Notes: generated by a model not told the origin, from the sequence alone. A DNA stretch of 64,000 bases from Escarpia spicata (GCA_963995525.1 OZ023214.1:11025928-11089927), one strand, 5' to 3'. Positions 1-12,058 are shown, counted from the stretch's first letter. Numbers and translations: made by a program.

Positions 1-599
1 ATTTACAAGAATATGAGGGCCAGTTAATGGCATTGCCCTGTTTATCGATAATTTGTTGTAATTTATGTCATGGTATAGATCAGGCCATGTCCCGTATCCG
101 AAAAATATTTGTACATATTTTAACTTAAATTATTCATAACTCCAATGCAGACAGATTTTGGGCTAAAATTAAATGTACGCCCTTTGTAAATGTTCAAGAA
201 TATATGACGACCTGTTAACAGTATTTCAACTGACTGTCATTAATTGTTAAAAGGAACAAACACGACATAAGCCTCTTCCATTGTATCCCACATTGTCTAA
301 TCTTGTTGCTTGTGTATGAACTAATGTCCTAAATCTTATACATTAGTTCACAAAAGTTCACAAACTTGCATTCTTGTGAACCCAAAAGAACACCACTAAA
401 CAACTGTAGGTTGCCAACAAAGAAGACCAATTGCTGTCTCCGAAAAAATACTGTCACCAAACACACTATTCCATTTACCTGTACAGTTCCAGTGCTCTAC
501 CGTACTCAAACACCAACCAGTTGTTGCCAACTCCCCACATTCTTTTGATACCATAAATTGGAAAACAGTTGCCCAGCCTCACCCTTATGTCATGTGTAG

Positions 600-690
600 C
601 CAGTGTCATAGATACTTACTTGTGTAAAGTGCTTTGAGCAGTCCTGAGGACTGGATACTACACTATATAAGAACTTACCTTCACTTTTTT
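600..690 (+). repeat. SINE tail fragment
   Basis: The segment with GAGCAGTCCTGAGGACTGGA followed by a CTATATAAGAACTTACCTTC-type end recurs near 21730-21862 and 29101-29240. In the last location it is the 3' part of a tRNA-derived SINE, so this is a fragment of the same family. Confidence 0.65.
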
Positions 691-760
691 TACTTCTCAA
701 TCACTGCTTGACGAAAACTTGAACATTTCAAGTGCTCGCTTCACATAGGAATGTGGTTAA

Positions 761-1417
761 CTATTTCAGTACGACAGGCCACTACACTGGCCACGCGGAG
801 TGTGACACTTCAGTACGACAGGCCAGTGTGGCGGCATTGATGATGTGTGCTATTCAAATAGTTTTTTACTCATAATTATCCACTATGTGGAGCCACTTGT
901 TGTGTACAGTTGTCGTGGCGAATAAATTACCTATTCAGCAGTGGTCATTGTGGATTATCAGTCAATAGTAGTTTACAGAGATTTTTGCGGTTTTTAATGA
1001 TGGATTATCAAAATCTGCGGTGGCCACAATGGTGGATGTCATTTCTTCAAATAACGATTTACCACCGTATGTTTTGAACAGATTATTTTAGAGTTTTAGC
1101 GAAAAATCTTTGTCGAATGTTGACGATCGACACAATGACGATGTCGGTGAACTTAGCGACAGAATCCGAGATGAAAGTGTAGGTGACAACAAAAACAGTG
1201 ATATCTTGGCGGCCATCTTGGATTGCTGGTTACCATGACAATGGAATGTAAAATGATATGACTCATTTTACTTGCTGATTATCATGCTTTCCTGTTCATA
1301 AATGCATTTTTGTTGCTCAATTCTTGACTTGAAGTGAGGTAGTCCATTGTCTTGCATATTCACTGGGAATGCAGTATTGAGTGGTCACAGCTGGTCAGGG
1401 CTGTAGTACTGAAATGG
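761..1417. mobile_element. Non-autonomous piggyBac-like element, 657 bp
   Basis: The insertion is bounded by TTAA at 757-760 and TTAA at 1418-1421. Its ends are imperfect terminal inverted repeats: CTATTTCAGTACGACAGG at the left, and the reverse complement of CCATTTCAGTACTACAG at the right. The paralogous segment near 6990 has a single TTAA and no insert, which gives an empty-site control. A TTAA duplication is characteristic of piggyBac and some Kolobok elements. A short acidic frame near 1028-1230 may be a remnant of a transposase N-terminus, but it contains a stop and no catalytic part is present. Confidence 0.75.
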
Positions 1418-2067
1418 TTAAGTCAAGAGAGAGAGACAGAACTAACAGTGGTCATGTCTCGTTCCGTCTTATCACTCCCAAATGATGATGTGAATAGCAA
1501 AGTAAATATCCAGTTATTTTCTAAAACAATGTATAATAACGATAGTCCAGTAATTCCAATTGTTTGTTTGGTAGAAACTGTGTTATTATTTCATACTTAG
1601 GTGGAAGAAGTGATCTGTAAATTATAGCTACAGATGTGTGCTGAAACTACCTTTTTGTGAGTGCTAGAAACATGAAAAGGGTTAACATTTTCAGATGCTT
1701 CACATAAATAACGTCATGTGATCAATTTTCACAAAAAGCACTTGCTATGTTAAATACTGGTATTGTGTTCTTGACAAAAAGTGCACTGTTTTTTAAATCC
1801 AACGAAGCCATTGACACCATTGTGTTCGAAAGTCTGTTTAATTATAGAACCAGACGTAAACCAGTCAGGCCACTAAACTTGGCATGGTCAGTTTTTAAGT
1901 CATAAAATTGTAAATGTATGTGAGTTGGTGTTTCGTTTAGGTATATTATTTTCATAGTTCAACCACGTAAAACGGGCATATTTGAAGGTATCCAGTGTGA
2001 ATGAATAATGTCAGAACCCATAAAACACTATGCACTAGATGTCCAGGAGGTATTTTATCTACAATTT

Positions 2068-3073
2068 TGACATGATCATTGCATTGATGCAAGTAAACAA
2101 ACATGATACAGTAGTTTATTTTAAAGTTACTTTTCTTTGCGCAGGAATGAACACTTTGTGGTTACTAGTGAGGGTAATTTGGATTGGGAATTCCTTGTCA
2201 GTTGTTATTTCAACTGATGTTTTTGTGCTGTACATAAAATAGGATCAAATAATTTGAATCTACTGAATTACTTGTACATTTACCCGACATACAACATGTT
2301 TCATTGTATTAAAGGTTTGTTTCCAGGAAACTTAATACATTTTGAAACACTTATTAAATACTTTCAGATATTTACAAGCAATACAAATTTGGTCTAGGAA
2401 ATGTTTTTGTTCTACAAAACATTCAACATACAGCAAAAATAACATAGTTGTTAATGATTCAAAAATAAGTGCTAAATGTTTCGGCTGTACATTTGAATGA
2501 AAAGCATTTGAGAAGCATTTTGTTTTTAAAATATTCAAATATTTTCACAAATCTGAATTATATACTGTATGTTTAACATAATATTATATTATATGAAAAT
2601 GCACATATTCAGAAGGCATTTAACATTATGTATATGTTTCAAAGTAGACCAATAAAACATTTAAAACAGCAATATAATTTAGCAGGTTATGAAACATATT
2701 GATTACTTTTACATATATATAATAATAATGCTATTTTTAAAGACTGTCTGTTATATCTTGAAGTCAACTCTTTATGTTAAGATATTGCCTGATTAGCACT
2801 GTATAATAAATATGATAAATTAATACTGTATACCTGACCCTCTGTTATATAAAATGTAGTGATTTTAAGCCCAGGGAATCATTTCACTAAGACAAACAGT
2901 TCATCATAAAATCTAGTAATTCCTTTTCCTGTATTTTCTATTCCTGTGTAAACAAACCTGGTCCACTGATTTTGATGACTGACGTATTTACAAGTATTTT
3001 ACTGTTACACTGTAATGGGTTTGTATTGTAATATTTTGTATTTGGTTCTGCTCGTATATCACTTTGTTTGATC
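2068..3073. other. AT-rich intergenic DNA, nothing recognised
   Basis: Strongly AT-rich sequence with only short open frames on both strands. I see no coding similarity, splice-bounded exon or transposon end. Confidence 0.5.
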
Positions 3074-3947
3074 GATCTACAATGTATTGTTGTATTGTAT
3101 AGAGAAGCAGACATTTTACACACACACATCGACATCTTGCATGTCTCTTCGTTAATTATACACCTGTATATAAAGCATATTATACACCTGTATATAAAGC
3201 ATATTATACACCTGTATATAAAGCATATTATTCACATGTATATAAAGCATATTATACACCTGTATATAAAGCATATTATACACCTGTATATAAAGCATAT
3301 TATACACCTGTATATAAAGCATATTATTCACATGTATATAAAGCATATTATACACCTGTATATAAAGGATATTATACACCTGTATATAAAGGATATTATA
3401 CACCTGTATATAAAGCATATTATACACCTGTATATAAAGCATATTATACACCTGTATATAAAGCATATTATACACCTGTATATAAAGGATATTATACACC
3501 TGTATATAAAGCATATTATACACTTGTATATAAAGCATCTTATACACATGTGTATATAAAGGATATTATACACCTGTATATAAAGCATATTATACACCTG
3601 TATATAAAGCATATTATACACATGTATATAAAGCATATTATACACCTGTGTATAAAGCATATTATACACCTGTATATAAAGCGTATTATACACCTGTATA
3701 TAAAGCGTATTATACACCTGTATATAAAGCATATTATACACCTGTGTATAAAGCGTATTATACACCTGTATATAAAGCGTATTATACACCTGTATATAAA
3801 GCATATTATACACCTGTATATAAAGCATATTATACACCTGTATATATCTACAATATATTGTTGTATTGTATAGAGAAGCAGACATTTTACACACATATCG
3901 ACATCTTGCATGTCTCTTCGTTAATTATACACCTGTATATAAAGCAT
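3074..3947. repeat. 24 bp minisatellite bracketed by ~100 bp direct repeats
   Basis: About 33 copies of a 24 bp unit (core TATACACCTGTATATAAAGC) fill 3160-3945. A unique sequence of about 100 bp, beginning ATCTACAATGTATTGTTG and ending CTCTTCGTTAATTATACACC, occurs at 3074-3172 and again at 3846-3930, so the array is framed by a direct duplication. Because 24 is a multiple of 3, long open frames exist on both strands; they are a by-product of the repeat and not genes. The array lies just 3' of the minus-strand TRIM gene. Confidence 0.92.
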
Positions 3948-3984
3948 AGCCTTACAGAGTAAACAGTCCATTGTCATCCACACA

Positions 3985-6084
3985 TTATTTATATCTGTAT
4001 TTCTTTACACAGTTGTTGTCCCTGTCTGCCACGTATATATGTCCATCTTGACCGACGGCTATTCCCCGTGGCTGATTCATTGCATCATCAGCACTCTCCA
4101 CCATCGACACAAATGTTCCATCATATCGGAAAACCTGGATCCGGCTATTGCCACTGTCCACCACGATGATGTTGTCGCCATCAGTTGCCAACCCAAAAGG
4201 CTGTTTCAGTTCCCCTCGGCCGCGGCCTGGTTTTCCAAACCGGTACTTGAATTTCCCCTCGCGGTCAAATACCTGTATGGTGTTGTTGTTGGTGTCGGAC
4301 ACGATGATGGCATCGTCTTCACCAATGCTGATGAATGCCGGATGCTTGAAGGTGCCCAGTTTGCCGATTCGACGTAGGAAGTTGCCATGGCGATCGTACA
4401 TGAAGAGACTATGTACAAGATAGTCTGACACGATGATCTCGCCGTGGCTGTTGCTTGCCACACACAGGGCGCATTTCATCACCTTGTTGACAAACTTATG
4501 TTTGAGGGTTCCGTCGAGGCCGTACGACACGACAGTGTTTCCCATTGTGGGGTTCATGTTCTGTCCGACAACCGTCTCCGTGCATATGATGTTGCTATGT
4601 GACTTAGACAGAGCCAGGTCGCACGTTGAACATTCTGCATTTCCGCCATCGATCTTGAACTGATGCAGGAATTTCCCGTCTTTATCCAGCTTCTGAATCA
4701 GTTTGTTCCCTGTGTCTGCGATGTACATGTTGCCGACATCATCGACGGCGATTGCCCGCGGACACAAGAACTTGCCCAGTCCATCTCCACGTCCACCATA
4801 CACAGCCACTGGGTTATTGCTGGCCACCGTGATGTTTGTCTCGGTGCCTCTGATTGGCTTCCCGAGGAACGTCGTCACGAAGCGATGCTTTCCACTTACT
4901 TGTGGCGTGAAGACGACGTTCATGTTTTTCTCACTGTCGATAATGAGCGATGATTCAATGACGGTGTCATAACGATCGTAGATGATGACGTGAATTGATT
5001 GACCTTCAAGTTGTTCATCGTTGTAGCTGAACACTTTCATCTCGACGGTCGCAGGAAGACACGCCACGACGTACTTCGGGTCAAACTCGACACGTGAGGG
5101 GAGATACGCGTGGAAGAGCGCATCACCAAGTTTATCCACGGCCACCTTGTAGTCATCCATTCCTGCCTTGCCATCGAACAGGAGGTGGTTAGCTCCAAGG
5201 TCAAGCTTGGTGGTTGAGGTCGACATCTTCTCCATGGCGTTGGTCAGTCCAGCCTTTGCTCCCACCACCTTCACGATGGTTCTATGCTTCATTGTCTTCA
5301 AGCACTGGTCGACGGTGGTCTCCAAGTCCTTCGTACACCGTCCCACCATGTCACGCATCTCAATGATATTACCCTGTCTCTCATTGTACATATCTGTAAT
5401 GTCCTTTGTCAACTGCTCGCATCTTGTCTCAAGAATCTTCGCGTAACCTTCGAATGCCTTCTCGACATCCTTCAAGGCCTTATCCCGTACCAGCTTCAGA
5501 TTACATAGCTCTGCCTCCATCTGGGTCATGTGACCCTGCGCCTCAGTGAGCGCCGACTGCGCCGTATTTACGTCCATGTCGAGCGCGTCACGTTGTTCCG
5601 ACTCCGCCACCGAGATGTCAGTGATGATGTGACCCGCCGCCTCCTTGTGGTCCAGCACGGTGCAATCGCGACAGATCGCCGTCTCGCATTTCTGACAGTA
5701 GAACGACAGCGGTTGATTGGTGTGTTTGCGGCAGCCAAGGTTCTGCGGCGATTCGTACTTTGTGATCTCCTCCTTCATGAAGTCAATGTAGAAGTTCGTC
5801 TGCAGCCCGGCGACACCGGCGGTGTCGAGCGTCGTGGTGCGTCGACACGTTGGACACTCAATCGATGTCTGTCCGCTCATCATGTGACACAGACACAGCT
5901 CGCAGAACGAGTGGTGACACGTCAGGAACTTTGCCTGGTGCGTCTGGTCGTCGTACGGCTCGAGACAGATGTTGCACATGAGGATGTCCGGACGCTCCAT
6001 TCTGTGTTTGCAGTGACGGTCAGTCCAGGACATGCGTCGGGCATTGTCTCGCGTTTCTCGCTGTACTGGACGGTCCGGACCCAT
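3985..6084 (-). CDS. Intronless TRIM-NHL protein (TRIM2/3/71-like E3 ligase)
   Basis: A 699-residue single-exon protein. Residues 37-80 form a RING finger (C37-x2-C40, C56-H58, C61-x2-C64, C77-x2-C80), which binds E2 enzymes for ubiquitin transfer. A B-box2 follows at about 118-157 (CRKH, C130/C133, C138/C141, H146, H152), then a coiled coil to about 290, a filamin-type Ig domain at about 328-421, and six NHL repeats to the C-terminus (blades such as CPRAIAVDDVGNMYIADTGN), which usually bind RNA or protein. This is the full TRIM2/TRIM3/TRIM71-like order and length. The ATG at 6084 is supported by an in-frame TGA three codons upstream; M18 and M29 are possible alternative starts. Large intronless TRIM-NHL families are typical of amphioxus and bivalves. 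The precise orthologue cannot be assigned. It lies between two duplicated flanks and looks intact. Confidence 0.93.
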   Translation of the reverse strand: MGPDRPVQRETRDNARRMSWTDRHCKHRMERPDILMCNICLEPYDDQTHQAKFLTCHHSFCELCLCHMMSGQTSIECPTCRRTTTLDTAGVAGLQTNFYIDFMKEEITKYESPQNLGCRKHTNQPLSFYCQKCETAICRDCTVLDHKEAAGHIITDISVAESEQRDALDMDVNTAQSALTEAQGHMTQMEAELCNLKLVRDKALKDVEKAFEGYAKILETRCEQLTKDITDMYNERQGNIIEMRDMVGRCTKDLETTVDQCLKTMKHRTIVKVVGAKAGLTNAMEKMSTSTTKLDLGANHLLFDGKAGMDDYKVAVDKLGDALFHAYLPSRVEFDPKYVVACLPATVEMKVFSYNDEQLEGQSIHVIIYDRYDTVIESSLIIDSEKNMNVVFTPQVSGKHRFVTTFLGKPIRGTETNITVASNNPVAVYGGRGDGLGKFLCPRAIAVDDVGNMYIADTGNKLIQKLDKDGKFLHQFKIDGGNAECSTCDLALSKSHSNIICTETVVGQNMNPTMGNTVVSYGLDGTLKHKFVNKVMKCALCVASNSHGEIIVSDYLVHSLFMYDRHGNFLRRIGKLGTFKHPAFISIGEDDAIIVSDTNNNTIQVFDREGKFKYRFGKPGRGRGELKQPFGLATDGDNIIVVDSGNSRIQVFRYDGTFVSMVESADDAMNQPRGIAVGQDGHIYVADRDNNCVKKYRYK

Positions 6085-6436
6085 GCGTGGTCAGTGGCAG
6101 TCATCACTCTCCCATATGGTCACTCTCATTTGGTCATCACTGATGGGAATCTTTCCTGAAACATGTAACCATCTTTGGGTCAACACTCACTAATTAAAAT
6201 GAAGTAGAGTGCAACATCACTAATAATGTCACCTTTGGGACTGGGCAGAAGTGACCTGAATGGAGAGGTGACCTTATTAGCAAGATCGGTTTCCTCTTCT
6301 TGACTGTTACAGAAATAATTTGGGCCATTCCAGGTTGACTTTAATTGTGAGGGGGCAGCATTACAGAGGTAACCACAAAGTGATCTTTCACTGTGCATAT
6401 GCCATGGGATAAGTCATAGCTGAAAAATACTTTCAC

Positions 6437-7568
6437 AGCTCTTGACCTACATTTTTTATAACTACAATGCAGACAGATTTTGGACTAAAACTAAACATAT
6501 CCCTTTTATCTGATAAATATTTGTACATATTTTAACTTAAATTCTTCATGACTCCAATGCAGACAGATTTTGGGCTAAAATTAAATGTATGCCCTTTGTA
6601 AATGTTCAAGAATATATGTATATATAAAGTCCTAAATCTTATACATTATTTCACAAAAGTTCACAAACTTGCATTCTTGTGAACCCAAAAGGACACCACT
6701 AAACAACTGTAAGTTGCCAACAAAGAAGACCAATTGCTGTCTCCGAAAAAATACTGTCACCAAACACACTGTTCCATTTACCTGTACACTTCCAGCGCTG
6801 TACCGTACTCAAACAACAACCTGTTGTTGCCAACTCCCCACATTCTTTTGACACCATAAATTGGAAAAACAGTTGCCCAGCTTCACCTTTATGTCATGTG
6901 TAGCCTGTGTCGTAGGTACTTACATCTCATCTCAATCACTGCTGCACGACAACTTGAACATTTCAAGTGCTCACTTCACATAAGAATGTGGTTAAGAGAG
7001 ACAGAACTAACAGTGGTCATGTCTCGTTCCGTCTTATCTGACCCAAATGTTGATGTGAATAACAAAGTAAATATCCAGTTATTAAATAAAACAATGTATA
7101 ATAAGTTATCTGTAAATTATAGCTACAGATGTGTACTGAAACTACCTTTTTGTGAGTGCTAGAAACATGAAAAGGGTTAACATTTTCAGATGACTTCACA
7201 TAAATGATTTCATGTGATAAATTTTCACATAAAGCACTTACCATGTTAGCTTGAAATACTGGTATTGTGTTCTTGACAAAAAGGTGCACTATTTTTAAAA
7301 TCCAATATAGCCATTGTTACTATTGGGTTCAAATGTCTGTTTAATTCTAGAACCAGACATAAACCGGTCTGGCCACTAAACTTGGCATGGTCAGTTTTTA
7401 AGTGATTAAATTGTGAATGTATGTGAATTAGTGTTTCGTTTAGATATATTACTTTCATAGTTCAACCACGTGAAGTGGGCATCTTTGAAGGTAGCCAATG
7501 TGAATGAATAATGCCAGAACCCATAAAACACTATGCACTAGATGTCCAGGAGGTATTTTATCTACAAT
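6437..7568. repeat. Segmental duplication, right copy
   Basis: Collinear with 120-2067 but without the 657 bp TTAA-flanked insert. It begins with a local tandem duplication of the ATGCAGACAGATTTTGG block (6467 and 6557) and ends near 7568 at the same motif that ends the left copy. No gene is supported in it. Confidence 0.85.
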
Positions 7569-8253
7569 GTTTATAGCTAGCTTATTTGCCACTTGTCACC
7601 TGTGATTCCTCAGAATAGAAAGTCCATCAAAGTCCAAAACATGGTTGACATGTTTACAGTCTTTACAACTCTTCAGTCAGTTTACACATCTGCTGTCTGT
7701 TCACTGTGTAATCAGGCAGACACAGGTTAGACATAAGCTGGTGTCACACTATTCAACCTGTTGAATGGGGACAGGTCACCATTTTATGTGCGCATTTGTG
7801 GTACCGGTACATTTATTGACAGTAGAAAGTTGTGGGAGTCTACTATTTAGGCATCGTGAATCCTCTTGGAACACTAGCAAAACTTAGCATAAGAAATAAT
7901 TGAAATATTTAAAAAAATTGTATTTTGTGATAGATACAGAACACTCTTTGAAACAAATATATCATGAAAAATAATAAAATATTGTTTTATTTAAAATAAT
8001 AAAAATACCCAACTCTGGGTTAAATTGACACATGAATGCAAAGAAAACAAGTGCGATCACCACAACTGCCTGCTGGTTTACTATCAACAGGTGACACATG
8101 ACTGGAATGTTTAATTATTTGTTAATGCATTTATTGCATTAACAGCTTCAGGACTAATCACTTGACCTATATTTGTTTCAAACAATAGTCCTTATATATA
8201 TATATATATATATATGCATATATATATATATATATTATTATATTATATATATT
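7569..8253. other. Intergenic DNA with a (TA)n tract
   Basis: No gene or known element is visible. A TA-rich microsatellite occupies about 8191-8253, immediately upstream of the RTE LINE fragment. Confidence 0.5.
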
Positions 8254-9504
8254 AGGGATTCCGGAACACAGATTGGCCGGACAAGGATATTTTCGCCCGG
8301 ATTCAGGAGGAAGTTTATATACTCAGGAGCAACTAAGTCAGGGATGAGTGCTGTTGCGTTCTATCTATCAAAGAAAACTGAAAATGCACCATTAGGATAC
8401 AATCCGGTCAATGACAGAATTATTACCATACGAATATGAGCAAAACCCACGAATATAACATGTATTCAGATTTATGCACCAACGAGCACCGCAGATGATG
8501 GCGTAATAGAAACGTTTTGTGATACACTGCAACGAACAGTCGACGAGATAAACAGGAGAGACATGGTAGTACTGATGGGCGATTTCAATGCAAAAAGTGG
8601 CAGTTGTCAAAACGAAGAGTAAAATGGAAATATCGGGAAATATGGACTAGGCGAGAGAAATGGGAGAGGAGATAGACTTGTTGAGTTTATCATAGAAAAT
8701 GAACTGATGATCACCAATACTTTCTTCAAACAACATCAAAGAAGACTGTACACTTGGACAACACCACAGAACAGAAATCAAATTGACTTTATACTGATAC
8801 CAAAACAATGGAGGATGTCTGTGTTTAATGCAAAGACATTACTGGGAGCCGATTGTGGCTCTGACCATGAATTGCTAAGCGCTAAGATTGCGATAAAATT
8901 AAGAAAGATGAAGAGAGGGAAAGAGATAGTGAGGTATGACGTCAGTGATATCAAAGAAGGATACCGAGTAGAGGTTATGAACCGTTTCGGAGTATTACAG
9001 ACAGTGGCTGACGAGAAGGAACCAGAGGAGTTGGCAGTAGAAATTAGGAACATCATTATGGAATCAGCTGACAAACACTTCATTAAAAACAGGAGACAAA
9101 AACAACCATAGATAAGCAGACACACTGCAGATGATTGACGAAAGGAAAGAGTTAAAGAAGAACAAAGAAATGAGTGAGAATTATCATGAGAAATACAGAG
9201 AGAAGTGCAGGATAATTAAACGATGTGTAAGGAAGATAAGAAGAAATATCTAGAGAAGAAATGCGAAAAGATAGAAATATGCATGAGAAGGAACGATAGT
9301 CGCAGTATGTTCGAGGAAATCAAGTCTATGACACAGTCGTTCAAGCCTAGACTTGGCGTTATTAAAGATGAAACGGAAATGACTCAGACAGAAAGCGATG
9401 ACATACTTGAAAGATGGAAGCAATATTGTGAAAGCATGTTTAAGAAAGAAGAAACAGAAGAGATAGACATGGATGAAGGCAGAGAGAGGACAGAACCAGA
9501 AGAT
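8254..9504 (+). mobile_element. RTE-type LINE, endonuclease part (broken)
   Basis: Translations in more than one frame give a degraded apurinic-type endonuclease domain: a GDFNAKSG-like motif at about 8578-8610, then LYTWTTPQNRNQIDFILIP (8747-8803) and GSDHELL (8857-8880). The last two carry the conserved Asp and the Asp-His pair of the EEP nuclease fold. A stop near 8622 and a frame change near 9110-9222 show it is a pseudogene. The lysine- and glutamate-rich linker (9223-9504) matches the region between endonuclease and reverse transcriptase in RTE/BovB-like elements. The element is interrupted at about 9505 by another LINE and resumes at about 11591. Confidence 0.82.
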
Positions 9505-11590
9505 GAACTTGAGATAGACTGGAATAAGACACTGAAAAATAAGACGGCAACAGAATGCTGGAATATATTAAAGAGTGAAATTAAGTGCATAATCGATAAA
9601 TTTGTACCCTTCAAAAAACAAGGAAAACGGTCCAAAAAGAAACACTTATCGAAAGAAGCCATTAGAAAAATTAAGTATAAACAAATGATGTGGAAGTCAT
9701 ATAGATGTACTGGAAATGATGAAGACTACAACAATTATAAAGAAGCACTTAACCTAGCTACAGCTGAAATTAGAAATTCAAAGAGAAGCTATGAACAACA
9801 ATTAGCTAGTAATATAAAACATGACAGCAAGAGTTTTTATGCGTATGTTCGAAGCAAACAGAAAGTTCAAGATAAGGTTGGTCCTCTAGAAGATAGTGCT
9901 GGAAATATAATATCAGAGGGATTCATAATGGCAGAAGACCTGAATGAGTACTTTAGTTCAGTGTTTACCAGGGAAGATATTAGTTCACTGCCAATACCAG
10001 AGGCTAAGTTCAAGGGGGCAGATTCAGACTATTTAGGACAATTAATTGTAACCCCGGAAATGGTAGCTAAGAAAATAAGGGCTATGAAGGATAATAAATC
10101 ACCTGGAGTGGATGGTATTCCACCCAAACTACTATTGGAAATTGTAGAACAAATTAGCATACCACTTGCAACAGTTTTCAACTTGTCATTAGAAGAGGGA
10201 GTGGTTCCTTTAGAATGGAAAGAAGCAAACATTATACCGTTATTCCAAAAAGGTTCGAGAAACAAGTCAGAGAACTATAGACCAGTGAGTTTAACATCAG
10301 TAATTTGATAAACCCATCTCAACATGGCTTTTTTAAAGCGAGGTCATGCTTAACAAATATGTTATGTTTTTTTGAAGACATCACTAAGTGGGTAGATGAG
10401 GGATCACCAGTAGATATCGTCTACTTAGATTTTCAAAAAGCTTTTGACAAAGTACCACATCAAAGATTACTGCTTAAACTAAAGGCCCATGGCATAGGAA
10501 ATGGTATAATAAACTGGATAGAACAATGGCTGATTGACAGAAGACAACGTGTAGTAGTTGATGGGGAGGCTTCAAACTGGAAATCGGTATTGAGTGGGGT
10601 ACCACAGGGATCAGTATTAGGTCCTATATTATTCTTAATATACATCAATGATTTGGATGATGAAATAACAAGCAAGGTGTTGAAATTTGCGGATGATACA
10701 AAAGTGTTTAGAAGGATTAAAAGTGATGGAGATAGACAGCATTTACAAGATGATCTTGACAGGTTGATCAAATGGTCTGAAAAGTGGCAAATGATGTTCA
10801 ATTTTGGGAAATGTAAATGCCTCCACATAGGACATGGGAACGAAGAGGTAGAATATACAATGGGGGGTACTGTACTAAGTACTACTGTAAAAGAAAAGGA
10901 CTTAGGGTTAACCGTTAGTGCTGATATGAAGATTTCAGAGCAGTGCGGAATTGCAGCTTCAAAGGGAAATCAAATCCTTGGATTAATTAGGCGAAACATA
11001 ACGTATAAGGAAAAAGAGCTAATAATACCGCTGTACAAAACAATAGTTAGGCCTCATTTAGAATATTGTATTCAAGCGTGGAGGCCATATCGCAGGAAGG
11101 ACATAGATATGCTAGAAAGAGTGCAGAGGAGAGCAACTAAAATGATACCAAATCTGAGGGATCTTAGTTATGAAATACGCCTAAAAAATGTGGTTTAACA
11201 ACACTAGAGACCAGGAGATTGAGAGGAGATCAGATAGAAGTGTTTAAAATATTGAAGGGTTATGAAAATATTGATAGAAATATGTTTTTCTCAGTTAAGA
11301 AAGATAGAAGGACTAGAGGACATGATCTTGCATTAGCAAAGGAGCAGAGTAGATTGGATATAAGAAAGTTTTCATTTTCACAAAGGACTGTAAATGAATG
11401 GAACAGATTACCTGCTGATTGTGTGGGTGCTAGTAGCGTGAATATGTTTAAAAATAAAATCGACACATACCTCAGACGGGCGGGATACACATAGATAAAA
11501 AGGTCGGACTCTCGATAAGCCAAGGGCTTCCTTGTCCACCTGCTACCTAGAGTTAATTCTCTGGGTGGCAATCTTGTTAAATCTTGTTAA
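9505..11590 (+). mobile_element. CR1/L2-type LINE fragment nested in the RTE element
   Basis: This segment encodes a 5'-truncated CR1/L2-clade polyprotein: a linker (9520-9990), reverse transcriptase motifs including KSPGVDGIPPKLL (10096-10134) and SENYRPVSLTS (10267-10299), then YLDFQKAFDKVPH (10422-10460), SGVPQGSVLGP and the catalytic FADDT (10687-10701). The C-terminal part has the usual RRKDIDMLERVQRRATKMI signature (about 11092-11148). About twenty codons appear deleted near 10302, which shifts the frame, and a stop near 11198 separates the last 91 residues. The 3' end has the repeated ATCTTGTTAA motif (11572-11592), typical of this clade's short 3' repeats. Confidence 0.88.
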
Positions 11591-12058
11591 ATCTTTGCGT
11601 TCAGAGGTGGAGTGGGCAAAAAAAGTCTAAAAGACGGAAAATCACCTGGCACTGATAACATCACTGCAGAGCTACTAAGAGCAAGTGGCAAAGCAGGCCT
11701 GGATATCTATTACACATTATGCAAGAATATATAGAAAAGTTGAACATGCCCATGACTGGAAACGAGCCATCCTTATACCAATACCGAAAAAAGGTGACAT
11801 ACAAGAATGCTCAAACCACAGGACTATATCCCTCATCAGCCATGCGAACAAAATTATGCTAAAAATCATAATGAAGAGAATCACAACAAAATTAGAATGT
11901 GAAGTCAACAGAACACAAGCTGGTTTCCGGACTGGAAGAGGAACAAGAGATCACATTTTCAACCTGAAGATGTTAATTCAGAAATGCAGAGAATTCAAAC
12001 CATGACCTTAGGATCTGTTTCATAGATTATTCAAAAGCTTCTGATAATGTTAGTCATC
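11591..12058 (+). mobile_element. RTE-type LINE, reverse transcriptase start (continuation)
   Basis: The sequence resumes with an RTE reverse transcriptase N-terminus: SEVEWAKKSLKDGKSPGTDN (11602-11660), ILIPIPKKGD, a degraded NYR motif (NHRTISL), QAGFRTGRGTRDHIF (about 11918-11962) and a broken FIDYSKAFD-like motif (12018-12050). It stops abruptly before the catalytic motif and runs into a simple repeat. Together with 8254-9504 it is one RTE copy split by the CR1/L2-type insertion. Confidence 0.82.

Larger units (their letters stand above)
120..2067. repeat. Segmental duplication, left copy (flanks the TRIM gene)
   Basis: Several blocks recur in the same order and orientation at 6437-7568: the motif ACAGATTTTGGGCTAAAATT (about 150), a block near 330-560 with AAAGTTCACAAACTTGCATT, a block from about 1430 with AACAGTGGTCATGTCTCGTT, and a final block at 1998-2067 ending in AGGTATTTTATCTACAA. 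The two copies bracket the minus-strand TRIM-NHL gene. The left copy is longer mainly because of the 657 bp insertion at 761-1417. No protein-coding function is visible; the short open frames here are not convincing genes. Confidence 0.85.

Noticed and set aside
366..548. Small cysteine-rich peptide (repeated at 6669-6851)
   Set aside because: It is conserved only because the surrounding segment is duplicated. There is no signal peptide, and the reading frame is no better preserved than its flanks.
8707..11494. A host gene with endonuclease and reverse transcriptase homology
   Set aside because: Frames are broken and match two LINE types nested in one another; no host exon structure.
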